Source: Lysinibacillus xylanilyticus (lineage in GTDB: Bacteria > Bacillota > Bacilli > Bacillales_A > Planococcaceae). Taken from it: 64,000 bases of DNA. Positions within the stretch are counted from its first letter, which is position 1. Each line of letters begins with the position of its first letter. The notes below the pieces were generated by a model that searched no databases, was not told the DNA's origin, and was given only the letters and a program-made list of their open reading frames with translations. The position numbers and the translations under genes are program-made. Where the stretch lies: NCBI RefSeq assembly GCF_001183605.1, contig NZ_LFXJ01000002.1:2501-66500 (forward strand). Direction: 5' to 3'. Shown one piece after another: positions 32,031 to 42,563 of the stretch.

Positions 32031-33392
32031 ATGAACGAACCGATGATGGACCGTGTTCCACCGCATAACCGGGAAGCGGAGCAATCGGTTATCGGTGCAA
32101 TTTTCCTCGATCCTCAATCGTTAATCACTGCATCTGAAATTTTACTTGCAGATGATTTTTATCAGAATGCACATAAGAAAATTTTCGAAACGATGCTACG
32201 TTTAAGTGATCAAGGAAAAGCGATAGATGTCGTAACAGTTACTGAAGAATTATCAGCTAAAAAAGAAATTGAGGATGTTGGCGGGCTATCTTACTTACTA
32301 GAGCTCGCCAATGCTGTCCCTACGGCTGCTAACGTCGCACACTATGCGAAAATTGTCGAAGAAAAGGCTCTTTTACGTCGTTTAATTCGTGTAGCTACTA
32401 AAATAGTAGAAGATGGCTATACTCGTGAAGATGAGGTAGAGGCATTACTAGGCGAAGCAGAGAAGAAAATGATGGAGGTAGCCAATCGTAAAAATGCGGG
32501 TGACTTTAAGCATGTCAAAGACGTATTGGTGGAAACCTTTGATAACATCGAAAAGATGCAATCACAAAAAGGTGATGTTACAGGTATCCCGACAGGCTTC
32601 CGTGATTTAGACCATATAACAGCTGGCTTCCAGCGCAACGATTTAATTATTGTAGCTGCGCGTCCTTCTGTAGGGAAAACAGCCTTTGCGTTGAATGTCG
32701 CACAAAGTGTTGCCGTTCAAGCACGAGAAAATGTTGCGATTTTCTCCCTAGAGATGGGTGCTGAGCAGCTAGTTATGCGTATGCTTTGTGCGGAGGGAAA
32801 TATAGATGCACAAGTTTTACGTACAGGTGCTTTAACAACGGAAGATTGGGGTAAACTAACTATGGCAATGGGAAGTTTATCGAATTCCGGAATTTTTATT
32901 GATGATACACCAGGTGTACGTATCAATGAAATACGAGCAAAATGTCGACGTTTAGCACAGGAGCATGGCCTCGGTATGATTTTAATCGATTATTTACAGC
33001 TTATTCAAGGTAGTGGTAAGCCAGGGGAGAACCGTCAGCAAGAGGTATCTGAGATTTCACGTTCTTTAAAAGGTTTAGCGCGTGAATTAAAGGTTCCAGT
33101 CATTGCACTATCACAGCTATCTCGTGGCGTTGAACAACGTCAAGATAAGCGACCTATGATGAGTGACTTACGTGAATCGGGAAGTATTGAGCAAGATGCT
33201 GATATTGTTGCCTTCTTATATCGTGATGATTATTACGATAAAGAGTCAGAGAGTAAAAATATGATTGAAATTATTATTGCTAAACAGCGTAACGGTCCAA
33301 CAGGTACAGTTACACTTGCATTTAAAAAAGAATTCAATAAATTCATTAATGTGGATTGGTCGCAAATGCCGCCACCACCTCCACGTGATTAA
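32031..33392 (+). CDS. dnaC: Replicative DNA helicase
   Basis: The hexameric DnaB-type helicase, called DnaC in B. subtilis. The 453 residues have the N-terminal helical domain (PHNREAEQSVIGAIF), then a RecA-like motor with Walker A ARPSVGKTAFALN, Walker B LILIDYLQLI in part, and RQQEVSEISRSLKGLARE. Rich in Pro at the C-terminus. It closes the yybS-gdpP-rplI-dnaC cluster. Confidence 0.97.
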   Translation: MNEPMMDRVPPHNREAEQSVIGAIFLDPQSLITASEILLADDFYQNAHKKIFETMLRLSDQGKAIDVVTVTEELSAKKEIEDVGGLSYLLELANAVPTAANVAHYAKIVEEKALLRRLIRVATKIVEDGYTREDEVEALLGEAEKKMMEVANRKNAGDFKHVKDVLVETFDNIEKMQSQKGDVTGIPTGFRDLDHITAGFQRNDLIIVAARPSVGKTAFALNVAQSVAVQARENVAIFSLEMGAEQLVMRMLCAEGNIDAQVLRTGALTTEDWGKLTMAMGSLSNSGIFIDDTPGVRINEIRAKCRRLAQEHGLGMILIDYLQLIQGSGKPGENRQQEVSEISRSLKGLARELKVPVIALSQLSRGVEQRQDKRPMMSDLRESGSIEQDADIVAFLYRDDYYDKESESKNMIEIIIAKQRNGPTGTVTLAFKKEFNKFINVDWSQMPPPPPRD

Positions 33393-33433
33393 ATATTTAT
33401 CTTAACTTCCTTCTTTTTAGAGGAACTCAACGT

Positions 33434-33463
33434 TGGAGATTACGCCAAGATGGAATTAATCTG
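33434..33463 (+). repeat. Degenerate family B repeat
   Basis: TTGGAGATTACGCCAAGATG followed by GAATTAATCT resembles the right part of the 23640-23675 copy. Confidence 0.35.
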
Positions 33464-33497
33464 AATGTTAGATAATATTCATACCATTCTGTTATTA

Positions 33498-33584
33498 AAC
33501 ACGAACGTTGAATCATATTTTTTGATTTTATGTTCGTGTTTTTAAGTATTTTTGTTGACTAGGCGTTTCTTTCATTGTTACAAT
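33498..33584 (+). promoter_or_regulatory. purA promoter with candidate PurR site
   Basis: TTGACT at 33555 and TACAAT at 33579 (18 bp apart) form the promoter. Upstream, ACGAACGTT at 33501 and its convergent partner ATGTTCGTGT at 33530 carry the CGAAC core of PurR boxes in inverted orientation, 25 bp between cores. The same inverted repeat could instead end the dnaC transcript, as it is followed by TTTTTAAG. Confidence 0.55.
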
Positions 33585-33637
33585 AATTAACGGCTTAAAA
33601 TTTGAGATACAAATCGTATCTAACGGAGGTGCTGACT

Positions 33638-34930
33638 ATGACATCAGTTGTAGTTGTAGGAACACAGTGGGGAGACGAAGGAAAAGGTAAAATTACAGAT
33701 TTCCTTTCACAAAAAGCCGATGCAATCGCTCGTTTTGCAGGCGGTGATAATGCAGGACATACTATTAAATTTGATGGTGAAACTTACAAGTTACATTTAA
33801 TTCCATCAGGTATTTTCTATAAAGAAAAAACTTCAGTAATCGGAAATGGTTTGGTTGTTAATCCAAAGTCATTAGTTACTGAACTTAGAGGCTTACAAGA
33901 GCGTGGCGTTGATACAGATAATTTACGAATTTCTAATCGTGCGCATGTTATTTTGCCATATCATATAAAGCAAGATATCGCTGATGAGGAAAGCCGTGGC
34001 GATAATAAAATTGGTACGACTTGTAAAGGAATTGGACCATGCTATCAGGATAAAGTAGCACGTATCGGTATCCGTATGGCTGATTTACTAGACAAAGATG
34101 TATTTGAAGAAAAACTACGTCAAAATTTAGCAATTAAGAATAAATTATTTGAGAAATTTTACGAAGTTGAAGGCGTAACATTCGAAGACATTTTCGAGGA
34201 ATATTACGGCTATGGACAAGAAATCGCAAAATATGTAACTGACACGTCGAAAATCTTAAATGATGTATTAGATGAAGGCGGCAAAGTGTTATTTGAAGGA
34301 GCACAAGGTATTTTACTTGATGTCGATCAAGGTACGTATCCATTTGTAACATCATCAAATCCTGTTGCCGGCGGTGTAGCGATTGGTGCTGGTATTGGTC
34401 CTTCACGAGTTTCAAATGTTATTGGTGTATCTAAAGCTTATACTTCTCGTGTTGGCGATGGACCGTTCCCAACTGAATTATTTGATGAAGTAGGTCAACA
34501 AATCCGTGAAGTTGGTCGTGAATACGGTACAACAACTGGCCGTCCACGTCGTGTAGGTTGGTTTGATACTGTAGTTGTACGCCACTCACGCCGAGTAAGT
34601 GGTATTACGCATCTTGCGCTTAACTCAATTGATGTTTTATCTGGTTTAGAAACAGTTAAAATTTGTACAGCGTATAAATATAAAGATGAAACGATTACTG
34701 AATATCCAGCAAATCTTCATATTATTGAACAATGTGTACCAATTTATGAAGAGCTTCCAGGCTGGTCAGAAGATGTTACAGGCTGCAAAACATTAGAAGA
34801 GCTACCTGAGAATGCACGACGCTATGTAGAACGCGTGAGTGAATTAACAGGTATCGAAATTGCTACTTTCTCTGTTGGACCTGCACGTGAACAAACGAAC
34901 GTTTTAGTGGACGTTTGGGAAGCAAAATAA
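33638..34930 (+). CDS. purA: Adenylosuccinate synthetase
   Basis: PurA joins IMP and aspartate using GTP, the first committed step to AMP. The 430 residues match B. subtilis PurA. The start [18 protein letters not shown] holds the phosphate-binding loop; GDNAGHTI, the [20 protein letters not shown] stretch and the [13 protein letters not shown] loop are clear. The ATG at 33638 follows CGGAGGT; the longer in-frame start has no support. Confidence 0.98.
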   Translation: MTSVVVVGTQWGDEGKGKITDFLSQKADAIARFAGGDNAGHTIKFDGETYKLHLIPSGIFYKEKTSVIGNGLVVNPKSLVTELRGLQERGVDTDNLRISNRAHVILPYHIKQDIADEESRGDNKIGTTCKGIGPCYQDKVARIGIRMADLLDKDVFEEKLRQNLAIKNKLFEKFYEVEGVTFEDIFEEYYGYGQEIAKYVTDTSKILNDVLDEGGKVLFEGAQGILLDVDQGTYPFVTSSNPVAGGVAIGAGIGPSRVSNVIGVSKAYTSRVGDGPFPTELFDEVGQQIREVGREYGTTTGRPRRVGWFDTVVVRHSRRVSGITHLALNSIDVLSGLETVKICTAYKYKDETITEYPANLHIIEQCVPIYEELPGWSEDVTGCKTLEELPENARRYVERVSELTGIEIATFSVGPAREQTNVLVDVWEAK

Positions 34931-34935
34931 TTATA

Positions 34936-34980
34936 AATGACAAAAAGGGCGTACCATATGCGGTACGCCCTTTTTGTCAT
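34936..34980. terminator. Bidirectional terminator purA / YitT-type gene
   Basis: ATGACAAAAAGGGCGTACC pairs with GGTACGCCCTTTTTGTCAT, giving A and T runs on both sides of a GC-rich stem between convergent genes. Confidence 0.92.
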
Positions 34981-35897
34981 TAGTGAATATCTCTCTTCTT
35001 GAAGCGACCACCTCTAACCTCAGCAATGTTACCAATTGCTAGAAATGCGTGATCATCTATCTCAGAAACGATTGTTTTAAGCTTAGATTCCTCTAATCGG
35101 GTAATGACGGTAAAAATAACTTTTTTATCGTTACCTGTATAAGCCCCCTCACCATGAAGGAAGGTTACACCTCGACCTAGTCGGTCCATAATGGTCTGCC
35201 CAATTTCATCGATTTCATCACTTATGATATAAACAGATTTTGATTCCTCCATCCCTTGAATGACGATGTCAATCATTTTATAGGCAATATAGTATGCCAG
35301 AATAGAGTACATGGCTTGTTCCCATGTGAACACAAACCCCGCTACCGCAAAGATTAGTAAATTGCAGAACATAATAATTTCACCAACGGAGAACGGTGTT
35401 TTTCTATTAAATAAAATAGCTAAAATTTCTGTCCCATCTAATGAGCCACCATAACGAATGACGATGCCGACACCAATACCTAAAATCATGCCTCCAAAAA
35501 CTGTGGCCAATAGCGTATCTTGAGTAAACGGTTTTAGATTATGTAAGAAGAGCGTTGTTAATGAGAGTACAGTAATTCCGAGCCCTGTGGAAAGTGCAAA
35601 GGTTTTACCGATTTGTTTATAGCCTAAAAAGATGAAAGGTAAGTTTAAAATGAAGATGAAAATACCAAGAGGTAAATTTAATAAATGGGAAGTGATAATG
35701 GAAACACCTACGATTCCACCATCCATAATGTTGTTTGGTACTAAAAATAGCTCCAGTCCTAGTGCCATAATGAATGCACCTAATGCCACCATAATGGTCC
35801 TAATTATAAGTTTACTAATGGGATTCTTACTTTGGGGCTTTCTTACTTTAGGGGTTATTCCAGAGGTTTGTAAAACATTCAAATTAAATCGCTCCAT
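34980..35897 (-). CDS. YitT family membrane protein (DUF2179)
   Basis: The 305 residues have about five to six membrane segments (FIMALGLELFLVPNNIMDGG, GTEILAILFNR) and a C-terminal cytoplasmic DUF2179 domain (SVYIISDEIDEIGQTIMDRL, GNDKKVIFTVITRLEE). The transported substrate is unknown. The first ATG has only a poor ribosome-binding site, so the true start could lie somewhat downstream. It shares a terminator with purA. Confidence 0.88.
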   Translation of the reverse strand: MERFNLNVLQTSGITPKVRKPQSKNPISKLIIRTIMVALGAFIMALGLELFLVPNNIMDGGIVGVSIITSHLLNLPLGIFIFILNLPFIFLGYKQIGKTFALSTGLGITVLSLTTLFLHNLKPFTQDTLLATVFGGMILGIGVGIVIRYGGSLDGTEILAILFNRKTPFSVGEIIMFCNLLIFAVAGFVFTWEQAMYSILAYYIAYKMIDIVIQGMEESKSVYIISDEIDEIGQTIMDRLGRGVTFLHGEGAYTGNDKKVIFTVITRLEESKLKTIVSEIDDHAFLAIGNIAEVRGGRFKKRDIH

Positions 35898-36201
35898 TCA
35901 ACTAGTGTATCTAATTCATATTTTATCAGAATATTTAAAAATCAAAAAGTGGTAATTCTAAAATTATACTAAAAATAAATGGAATACTACCTGTTTAGTC
36001 AAACACTACTACTGGAGTAGAGGGTGAGCGGTTTAGGGTCTAGACAACCCAAGGGAAGTACCAGACTGGAACAAAAAGCCCTCTACTATAAAGCTAAAAT
36101 TTTATTAAAAGCTACAAAAATAGGAATGATGTAACAATTAGTAGGTAATTAATACATTTACATTACAAAAAGATGAAAAACAGTTAAACAGTATTTTCTT
36201 T
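35898..36201. other. Gap with family A repeat remnant
   Basis: At 36011-36090, TGGAGTAGAGGGTGAGCGG and CCAGACTGGAAC recall family A; AGTAGAGGG pairs with CCCTCTACT across about 55 bases, so the piece may fold as one hairpin. I considered a riboswitch but found no match to a class I know. Confidence 0.45.
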
Positions 36202-36420
36202 ATGGTACAGTATAGTGGTGCAAAAAAAGTTGAAAGGTGCTATACGGGCACCTATCTTCAGTTAAAGCGCAAGTTAGGACAAGTAGTAGAAAAAGGTTCT
36301 GGTATAGGAATTATAGGATCTACTGGAAATTCAACAGGTACACATCTACACTTTGAAGTTAAGAAAAAGGGTTCGTTAGAAAATCCATCATCATACTGTA
36401 GGGCGTTAATCAGTTCGAAT
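36202..36420 (+). pseudogene. Remnant of an M23 family peptidase
   Basis: The frame reads GQVVEKGSGIGIIGSTGNS, then TGTHLHFEVKKKGSLENPSS. This is the C-terminal end of a lysostaphin-type M23 metallopeptidase with its HLHFEV zinc motif. The upstream catalytic parts (HxxxD block) are absent, and the C-terminus runs on into unrelated sequence. It is probably the decayed stump of a cell-wall hydrolase that once stood before walR. Confidence 0.75.
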
Positions 36421-36599
36421 AGAAGGCAGTCCAAAACAGGGCTGTCTTTTTGTATTAAATCTATATTATTTCCCAAGAAATATTTGTCGAAAAATAACTT
36501 AATACAAAATCGTAAAATGTCTTAGGATTTAGAATAATGCATAGAAGCTAAAAGCATGGTAGAGTTAGAGTAGTGACTTTAACTTCTTTAAGCAGATGT

Positions 36600-36843
36600 C
36601 TTTTGACCGAAAGCGAAGCGTCAGCTACAAGTGTTTTATGTAGCGAAAGTGAAACGGCAGTTACAAAAGTCTCCCATCCTTATAGGTGGTGAGTTTAAGT
36701 TGTTTTTCAGTGGATGTCCGCTGAAATAAAGGAACTCAGTCTAAGAACGTCACTTCCTGTGGCAACAACTGAGTGACCAACATCACGTTGGCCCAAAGCC
36801 TCCGGCGAATCCAGACGCGATTATGCCGAGGCATAATTGATAA
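36600..36843 (+). repeat. Long mosaic intergenic repeat upstream of walR
   Basis: It contains, in order, GACCGAAAGCGAAGCGTCAG and its imperfect echo TAGCGAAAGTGAAACGGCAG, TCTCCCATCCTTATAGGTGG, CGTCACTTCCTGTGGC, GTGACCAACATCACGTTGG, and GACGCGATTATGCCGAGGCA with ATAATTGAT. Blocks are shared with 16982-17080 and 19086-19150. It occupies the expected position of the walR promoter region. Confidence 0.65.
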
Positions 36844-36888
36844 ATACAATCGTTTAAAAATAGATAAATAGCGAAAGGGAGAAAAAAT

Positions 36889-37602
36889 ATGGACAAAACC
36901 ATTTTAGTTGTTGACGATGAAAAACCAATCGCGGATATATTACAGTTTAATTTAATAAAAGAAGGCTACAAAGTTATTTGTGCTTATGATGGAGATGAAG
37001 CACTAGAAAAGGTTGAGGAAGAACAACCAGATTTAATGCTTTTAGATATTATGTTACCTAAGCGTGATGGGATGGAAGTTTGTAGAGAAGTACGAAAAAA
37101 ATATGATTTCCCTATCATTATGCTAACTGCAAAAGGGTCTGAGATTGATAAAGTATTAGGACTAGAAATGGGCGCAGATGATTATGTGACAAAGCCATTT
37201 AGTACACGCGAGCTTATTGCGCGTGTAAAGGCAAATATGCGTCGCTTACAGGTAGTAGCCCCTACTGCCGAAGAGGTTGAAGAAGAATCCAATGAAATTG
37301 TAGTAGGCTCTCTTGTTATTCAGCCAGATGCTTACTTAGTATTGAAACGTGATGAGGCAATTGAACTAACACACAGAGAGTTTGAACTTTTACATTACTT
37401 AGGTAAGCATATCGGTCAAGTAATGACGCGTGAACATTTACTGCAAACTGTGTGGGGCTATGACTATTTCGGCGATGTACGAACAGTAGATGTAACAATT
37501 CGTCGTTTACGAGAGAAAATAGAGGACAATCCTAGTCATCCGGCTTGGATTGTAACACGCCGTGGCGTAGGTTATTATTTACGAAATCCTGAACAGGAGT
37601 AA
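36889..37602 (+). CDS. walR: Essential response regulator WalR (YycF)
   Basis: WalR controls cell-wall hydrolase genes. The 237 residues have an N-terminal receiver domain (VDDEKP acidic pair, phospho-acceptor Asp in LMLLDIMLP, Lys in VTKPFS) and a C-terminal OmpR/PhoB winged helix ([31 protein letters not shown]). It is six bases before walK. Confidence 0.97.
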   Translation: MDKTILVVDDEKPIADILQFNLIKEGYKVICAYDGDEALEKVEEEQPDLMLLDIMLPKRDGMEVCREVRKKYDFPIIMLTAKGSEIDKVLGLEMGADDYVTKPFSTRELIARVKANMRRLQVVAPTAEEVEEESNEIVVGSLVIQPDAYLVLKRDEAIELTHREFELLHYLGKHIGQVMTREHLLQTVWGYDYFGDVRTVDVTIRRLREKIEDNPSHPAWIVTRRGVGYYLRNPEQE

Positions 37603-37608
37603 AAGGGA

Positions 37609-39474
37609 ATGCAGAAAGTAAGCTTTTTTAAATCAATTCATGTCAAGCTAGTACTAATTTATATTTTACTAATCTTGCTTGCTTTGCAAATAATAGGGAT
37701 TTATTTTGCGAATGAATTAGAGCAAAATTTAAAAAGCAACTTCCGAGAATCCATTTTTCAACGTGTCGATTTGATGGAATATAGCATTCGTGAAGAGATG
37801 TTAAAAGAACGCGATGAAAGTATGCCATCTCTAGAAGAGAGCTTGAAAACGATTGTAATGGAGTTTTCCACGGGGTTAAAGGAAGTTTCTAATGGAGATA
37901 TTTTAGGAATCCGTGTCATTGATAATAGACAGCGTATTCGCGCCACATCTGAGGTAGATAATCAAAGTTTGATTGGACAGCGCTCGAATAATGATCTCGT
38001 ACGCCGTGCGATCTCTGCAGAAACATTATTTGAAAACATTAAACTTGATAATAAAACAAGAAATCGAGTGTGGGTGTTAGCTTCGCCAATTCGAGAAGGT
38101 GCAGGTCCTGATGATGAAATCATAGGGGTACTCTACATTGAAGCTAATATTGAATCTGTTTTTGAACAAGTGAATGACATTAACGGTATTTTCCTTGGTG
38201 GTACAGCAGTGTCCTTGGTGATTACTATCTTTTTAGGAATCTTAGTGGCACGAACAATTACACAGCCAATTGCAGATATGCGTAAGCAGGCACAGGCGAT
38301 GGCAAAGGGTAACTATTCTCGAAAAGTACGGGTTTACGGTACAGATGAGATAGGGCAGCTTGCTATAACCTTTAATCATTTAACGAATCGTTTGCAGGAG
38401 GCGCAATCTACTACAGAGGCAGAGCGGCGAAAGCTCGATTCGGTCCTTAGTAATATGACCGATGGTGTTATTGCAACAGATCGAAAAGGGCGCATCATTC
38501 TTATTAATGACCCCGCACTAGAGCTGCTGCATATTTCAAGAGATATTACATTAGGTCGTCCGATTGCATCTGTTTTAGGTATTGACCAAGAGTATAGTTT
38601 TGAGGATTTAATTCACATGAATGATGCGGTGAATTTAAATTTCAGTACAGCAGACGCACCGTATATTTTACGTGCGAATTTCTCTGTTATTCAAAAAGAA
38701 ACGGGCTTTATTAATGGTCTAATTACCGTACTGCACGATATTACGGAACAAGAAAAAATAGAGATGGATCGCAGGGAATTTGTTTCAAATGTGTCCCATG
38801 AATTAAGAACACCATTAACGACAATGCGCAGTTATTTAGAGGCGTTAGCAGATGGTGCATGGAAAGATGAAAATATTGCTCCAACATTTTTGAATGTCAC
38901 ACAAACAGAGACAGAGCGTATGATCCGCTTAGTGAATGACTTATTGCAGTTATCACGAATGGATAGTTCAGATTATGAACTGAATCAAGATATTGTTCTA
39001 TTTAATTCATTCTTTAACCGTATTATCGATCGTTTTGAAATGTCTAAGTCAGACAAAGTGATGTTTGAACGTTTATTCCCTGAGGCATCTTATTATGTAG
39101 AAATCGATACGGATAAAGTGACACAAGTTATCGATAATATCATTTCCAATGCTATTAAGTATTCACCTGATGGAGGTAATATTCGCTTTGGCTTTACAGC
39201 GCGAGAAGATATGCTGAAGGTTATGATTTCCGATGATGGTATGGGAATTCCTAAGGAAAATGTGGGACGTATTTTTGAGCGTTTCTATCGAGTAGATCGC
39301 GCCCGAGCTCGATCTATGGGAGGCACTGGTCTAGGATTAGCTATTGCCAGGGAAATGATTGAAGCTCATGGAGGTAAAATATGGGCCGAAAGTGAAGAAG
39401 GACATGGAACAACGGTTTTCTTCACATTACCACTTAATTTAGATGATTTTGACGAGGCAGGTGAGTGGGAATGA
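37609..39474 (+). CDS. walK: Sensor histidine kinase WalK (YycG)
   Basis: The 621 residues contain two membrane segments flanking an extracellular PAS-like domain. HAMP (ARTITQPIADMRKQAQAM) and cytoplasmic PAS domains follow, then the phospho-acceptor helix FVSNVSHELRTPLTTMRSYL and an ATPase domain (NIISNAIKYSPDGG, DDGMGIP, GGTGLGLAIAREM). It is the partner of WalR; its signal is linked to cell-wall state. The stop overlaps the walH start. Confidence 0.97.
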   Translation: MQKVSFFKSIHVKLVLIYILLILLALQIIGIYFANELEQNLKSNFRESIFQRVDLMEYSIREEMLKERDESMPSLEESLKTIVMEFSTGLKEVSNGDILGIRVIDNRQRIRATSEVDNQSLIGQRSNNDLVRRAISAETLFENIKLDNKTRNRVWVLASPIREGAGPDDEIIGVLYIEANIESVFEQVNDINGIFLGGTAVSLVITIFLGILVARTITQPIADMRKQAQAMAKGNYSRKVRVYGTDEIGQLAITFNHLTNRLQEAQSTTEAERRKLDSVLSNMTDGVIATDRKGRIILINDPALELLHISRDITLGRPIASVLGIDQEYSFEDLIHMNDAVNLNFSTADAPYILRANFSVIQKETGFINGLITVLHDITEQEKIEMDRREFVSNVSHELRTPLTTMRSYLEALADGAWKDENIAPTFLNVTQTETERMIRLVNDLLQLSRMDSSDYELNQDIVLFNSFFNRIIDRFEMSKSDKVMFERLFPEASYYVEIDTDKVTQVIDNIISNAIKYSPDGGNIRFGFTAREDMLKVMISDDGMGIPKENVGRIFERFYRVDRARARSMGGTGLGLAIAREMIEAHGGKIWAESEEGHGTTVFFTLPLNLDDFDEAGEWE

Positions 39475-40790
39475 AATATATAGAACCAGTAAAATCAGTT
39501 GTTTTATTCCTACTTGTTATGCTAAGTGTGGTTTTAACCTTTATGATTTGGACATACACGCCAGATTATAAATTTATTGAACAGACTGAAGGAAAAGAAA
39601 TTCTAATTGGACCACAAAAAGAAATGAAGGATGTAATTCGTCCTTATAAAGCTATTTATCGTTTTGATAAGGAATTTACCGGAACAGTATCTAATAGCGC
39701 AATGGTAGATATTATGGAGGCATTTCAAGGATGGAATATCCTAGATTTAATGCCCGTTGACAATAATCTTAAGGCCGACTCTGTAAATGAGATGATTCGT
39801 ACTAATAATAGTATGACTGTCTTTTTTCCTGGTGAAATTCCTTACTCTGCTTTTAACACAATTTTTCAGTTCGCCGATAAGGAATTACCTGAAACAACCT
39901 TTAATCGTATGATTATAGATTGGAGTAAGTATAATAACAAAGAGTTACAAGTGTTTTTCCTTAGTGGTAATAATGAATTATTAATGCGTTCACATGTAAG
40001 TCTAGAAAATGCTAATCAATTTGTAAGAAATATTATAGAGCCAGCGAAAACATATAGCACTTTTAAAGAAGTGGAACGAGATGGCTTTATCTCACTATAT
40101 ATTGCAAACGATAAAATTGAATCAGCAAAATATACGTATTTTATCGAAGAGAAACCTGAATTATTTAAAGATGTGTTATTTACGAATCTAAACAATGTCG
40201 TGCGTACTGATGAAAGTGCAACTACTGAAAAATATCACGATGGAATGTCACGGATGGTGATTGATTCGAAAGCGAAATCATTGACCTATGTATATCCAGC
40301 TGCAGAAAGTAGTGTAAGAATAGAGCCTTCCAAGCTCTTTACGGATAGCTTTGAATTTATCAATGAACACGGAGGTTTTACAGATGATTATCGCTTAGTA
40401 TCATCAAGTACAAGCAATAATCAATTGGATTATCAGCTATATTTACATGGATTACCGATATATAGTGATCAGGCTATAAACCGAATTACAACCGTTTGGG
40501 GAGATAACCGTATTTTCCGCTACAAACGTCCATATTTTTCTTTTGAGAAAGATATTACATCTGAAAAAGAGATGAAGGAACTTCCGTCAGGATCGGAAAT
40601 CGTTGAAAAGATTAAAAAGCTAAATAACATTGATTTATCAGATATAGATGATATTGTTGTGGGTTTCTATTTAACTTATGATCAAAGCACAATAGTGACA
40701 TTAGAGCCATGCTGGTTTGTTATTCGCAACGGTATATCGACAAAACTGACGCCTGACATATTAGGGGGTGTCAAAAATGGATTGGAATAG
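39471..40790 (+). CDS. walH: WalK regulatory protein WalH (YycH)
   Basis: The 439 residues have one N-terminal membrane segment and a large outside domain. In B. subtilis, YycH and YycI contact WalK in the membrane and restrain it. The ATG at 39471 overlaps the walK stop as ATGA and follows GGTGAG. The C-terminus overlaps walI by 14 bases. Confidence 0.92.
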   Translation: MKYIEPVKSVVLFLLVMLSVVLTFMIWTYTPDYKFIEQTEGKEILIGPQKEMKDVIRPYKAIYRFDKEFTGTVSNSAMVDIMEAFQGWNILDLMPVDNNLKADSVNEMIRTNNSMTVFFPGEIPYSAFNTIFQFADKELPETTFNRMIIDWSKYNNKELQVFFLSGNNELLMRSHVSLENANQFVRNIIEPAKTYSTFKEVERDGFISLYIANDKIESAKYTYFIEEKPELFKDVLFTNLNNVVRTDESATTEKYHDGMSRMVIDSKAKSLTYVYPAAESSVRIEPSKLFTDSFEFINEHGGFTDDYRLVSSSTSNNQLDYQLYLHGLPIYSDQAINRITTVWGDNRIFRYKRPYFSFEKDITSEKEMKELPSGSEIVEKIKKLNNIDLSDIDDIVVGFYLTYDQSTIVTLEPCWFVIRNGISTKLTPDILGGVKNGLE

Positions 40791-41604
40791 AACAAAATCT
40801 ATTTTTATATTCGTTTTTTTAATCTTAAATATCTTCTTGTATTGGATGTATTTAAATCGCTATAATGAAGCGCAGAGCGTAGAAATACTAGGTGAAAAAA
40901 CAATAGAAGCCCGTTTAAAAGATGATAATATTACGTATGGACCACTGCCGAATAGTAATGATTCTGCTACTTACATTACAGGCAAAGTGCATATTTTTAA
41001 AAATACTGTTTCCGATGACAATCAGCAAGTAAGATTCACTGATGAGACACATGCACATATACGTGTTAATTTTATTAACCCTGTAAAATTACGAAATATT
41101 AACGATGATACAAGTTTTACTGATTTTGTCCATGCAAACGTTAGAGAGGGAGACTCTTATGCATTATGGAAGGTAGATCGTGAGGAAAGGGTCGCAGTCT
41201 TCTTTCAAAAGAAAAATAATCGAATGTTCTATTACAATGATAGTGCCGTATTAAAAGTACAGTGGAATTTAGATAACGAAGTGACAATGTATGAGCAGAC
41301 AATGATTGATAATATCGAAGAGATGGAGCAACAGGAAACGGTCATACCACCACTTCAAATTTTCCAGACACTTTATAATAAAGGGCTATTAAAATCAGAA
41401 TCGCGTATTAAGCAAGTGAAGTTAGGTTACTCGACATTTAGTAATTTAACGCAAACACAAGTGTTGATACCAACGTGGGAAGTACAAGTGGAATTATCGG
41501 ACGGAGAAATAGAAGAGTATTTCGTTGATGCTATTGATGGAAAAATTATTGAAATCCAAGGAGACAAGCAAGAGGCTGAAGAGGAAGACTGGGGAGTTGA
41601 ATAA
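40777..41604 (+). CDS. walI: WalK regulatory protein WalI (YycI)
   Basis: The 275 residues begin [20 protein letters not shown], a single membrane anchor, followed by an outside YycI domain ending in a PepSY-like segment ([15 protein letters not shown]). The ATG at 40777 is chosen because AGGGGGTG lies six bases upstream. The stop overlaps the walJ start. Confidence 0.92.
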   Translation: MDWNRTKSIFIFVFLILNIFLYWMYLNRYNEAQSVEILGEKTIEARLKDDNITYGPLPNSNDSATYITGKVHIFKNTVSDDNQQVRFTDETHAHIRVNFINPVKLRNINDDTSFTDFVHANVREGDSYALWKVDREERVAVFFQKKNNRMFYYNDSAVLKVQWNLDNEVTMYEQTMIDNIEEMEQQETVIPPLQIFQTLYNKGLLKSESRIKQVKLGYSTFSNLTQTQVLIPTWEVQVELSDGEIEEYFVDAIDGKIIEIQGDKQEAEEEDWGVE

Positions 41605-42392
41605 TGCGATTTAGTGTTTTAGCAAGTGGCAGTACAGGAAATTCGATTTATGTAGAGAACGATGATCATGCATTTATTGTCGATGCAGGTCTTAGTGGCA
41701 AAAAGATGGAGCAACTATTTACAAAAGTCGATCGCAATATGAAACAGCTAAGTGGCATTTTCGTTACACATGAGCATAGTGATCATATTAAAGGAATAGG
41801 TGTATTGGCACGAAAATATAATGTACCTGTTTATGCTAACGCCAAAACGTGGCAGGCGATGGACGGGCTAGTCGGTGATATACCTTTAGAGCAACGTTTT
41901 GAATTTGACATGGATACTGTAAAGCATTTTGGTTCATTGGCTGTTGAATCTTTTGCTGTATCACATGATGCAGCAGATCCAATGTTTTATAGCTTTCATG
42001 AAAATGGACGTAAGCTTGTTGTTATTACGGATACAGGCTATGTTAGCGACCGTATGAAGGGGATCATTCGAGGTGCGGATTCCTTTGTATTTGAAAGTAA
42101 CCATGATGTGAATATGCTGCAAATGGGGCGCTACCCATGGTCTATCAAACGTCGTATTTTAAGTGATGTAGGGCATGTTTCAAATGAGGATGCAGCTATA
42201 GCAATGAGTGAGGTAGTATTTGAAAAACCAACAAATATTTATTTATCACATTTAAGTATGGATAATAACATGAAAGAGCTTGCGCGCATGAGTGTCACAC
42301 AAACTTTGCAATCTTGCGGCATTATAGCCGGAGAGTATTTAAATTTATTTGATACAGATGCAGAAGAGCCGACGAAATTAGTTACAGTTTAA
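41604..42392 (+). CDS. walJ: Metallo-beta-lactamase fold hydrolase WalJ (YycJ)
   Basis: The 262 residues show the MBL zinc motif [12 protein letters not shown], with [14 protein letters not shown] at the N-terminus and SHDAADP and TDTGYVS later. YycJ/WalJ proteins are thought to be nucleases linked to DNA replication and cell-wall stress. Start and walI stop share bases (TAATG). A strong terminator follows. Confidence 0.94.
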   Translation: MRFSVLASGSTGNSIYVENDDHAFIVDAGLSGKKMEQLFTKVDRNMKQLSGIFVTHEHSDHIKGIGVLARKYNVPVYANAKTWQAMDGLVGDIPLEQRFEFDMDTVKHFGSLAVESFAVSHDAADPMFYSFHENGRKLVVITDTGYVSDRMKGIIRGADSFVFESNHDVNMLQMGRYPWSIKRRILSDVGHVSNEDAAIAMSEVVFEKPTNIYLSHLSMDNNMKELARMSVTQTLQSCGIIAGEYLNLFDTDAEEPTKLVTV

Positions 42393-42417
42393 TGATAATA
42401 AAAAAATGAACCTTTAA

Positions 42418-42468
42418 GAGGCTGTTCAATGACATTTTATAGAAAATGCATTGAGCAGCCATTTTTAT
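42418..42468 (+). terminator. Terminator after walJ
   Basis: GGCTGTTCAATG pairs with CATTGAGCAGCC with an inner ATTTT/AAAAT pairing, followed by ATTTTTAT. Confidence 0.85.
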
Positions 42469-42563
42469 GTCCATTTTATTTATTTTTCATCTGATTTTAA
42501 TGTTTGAATTGTAATATTAGGGTAACAACTAGCAAATACTAATAAGGGAAAGGATGAGGACAT

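Noticed and set aside
36011..36090. Riboswitch (ydaO-type) before the M23 remnant
   Set aside because: Only a few short motifs are similar; the ends fit the family A repeat better.
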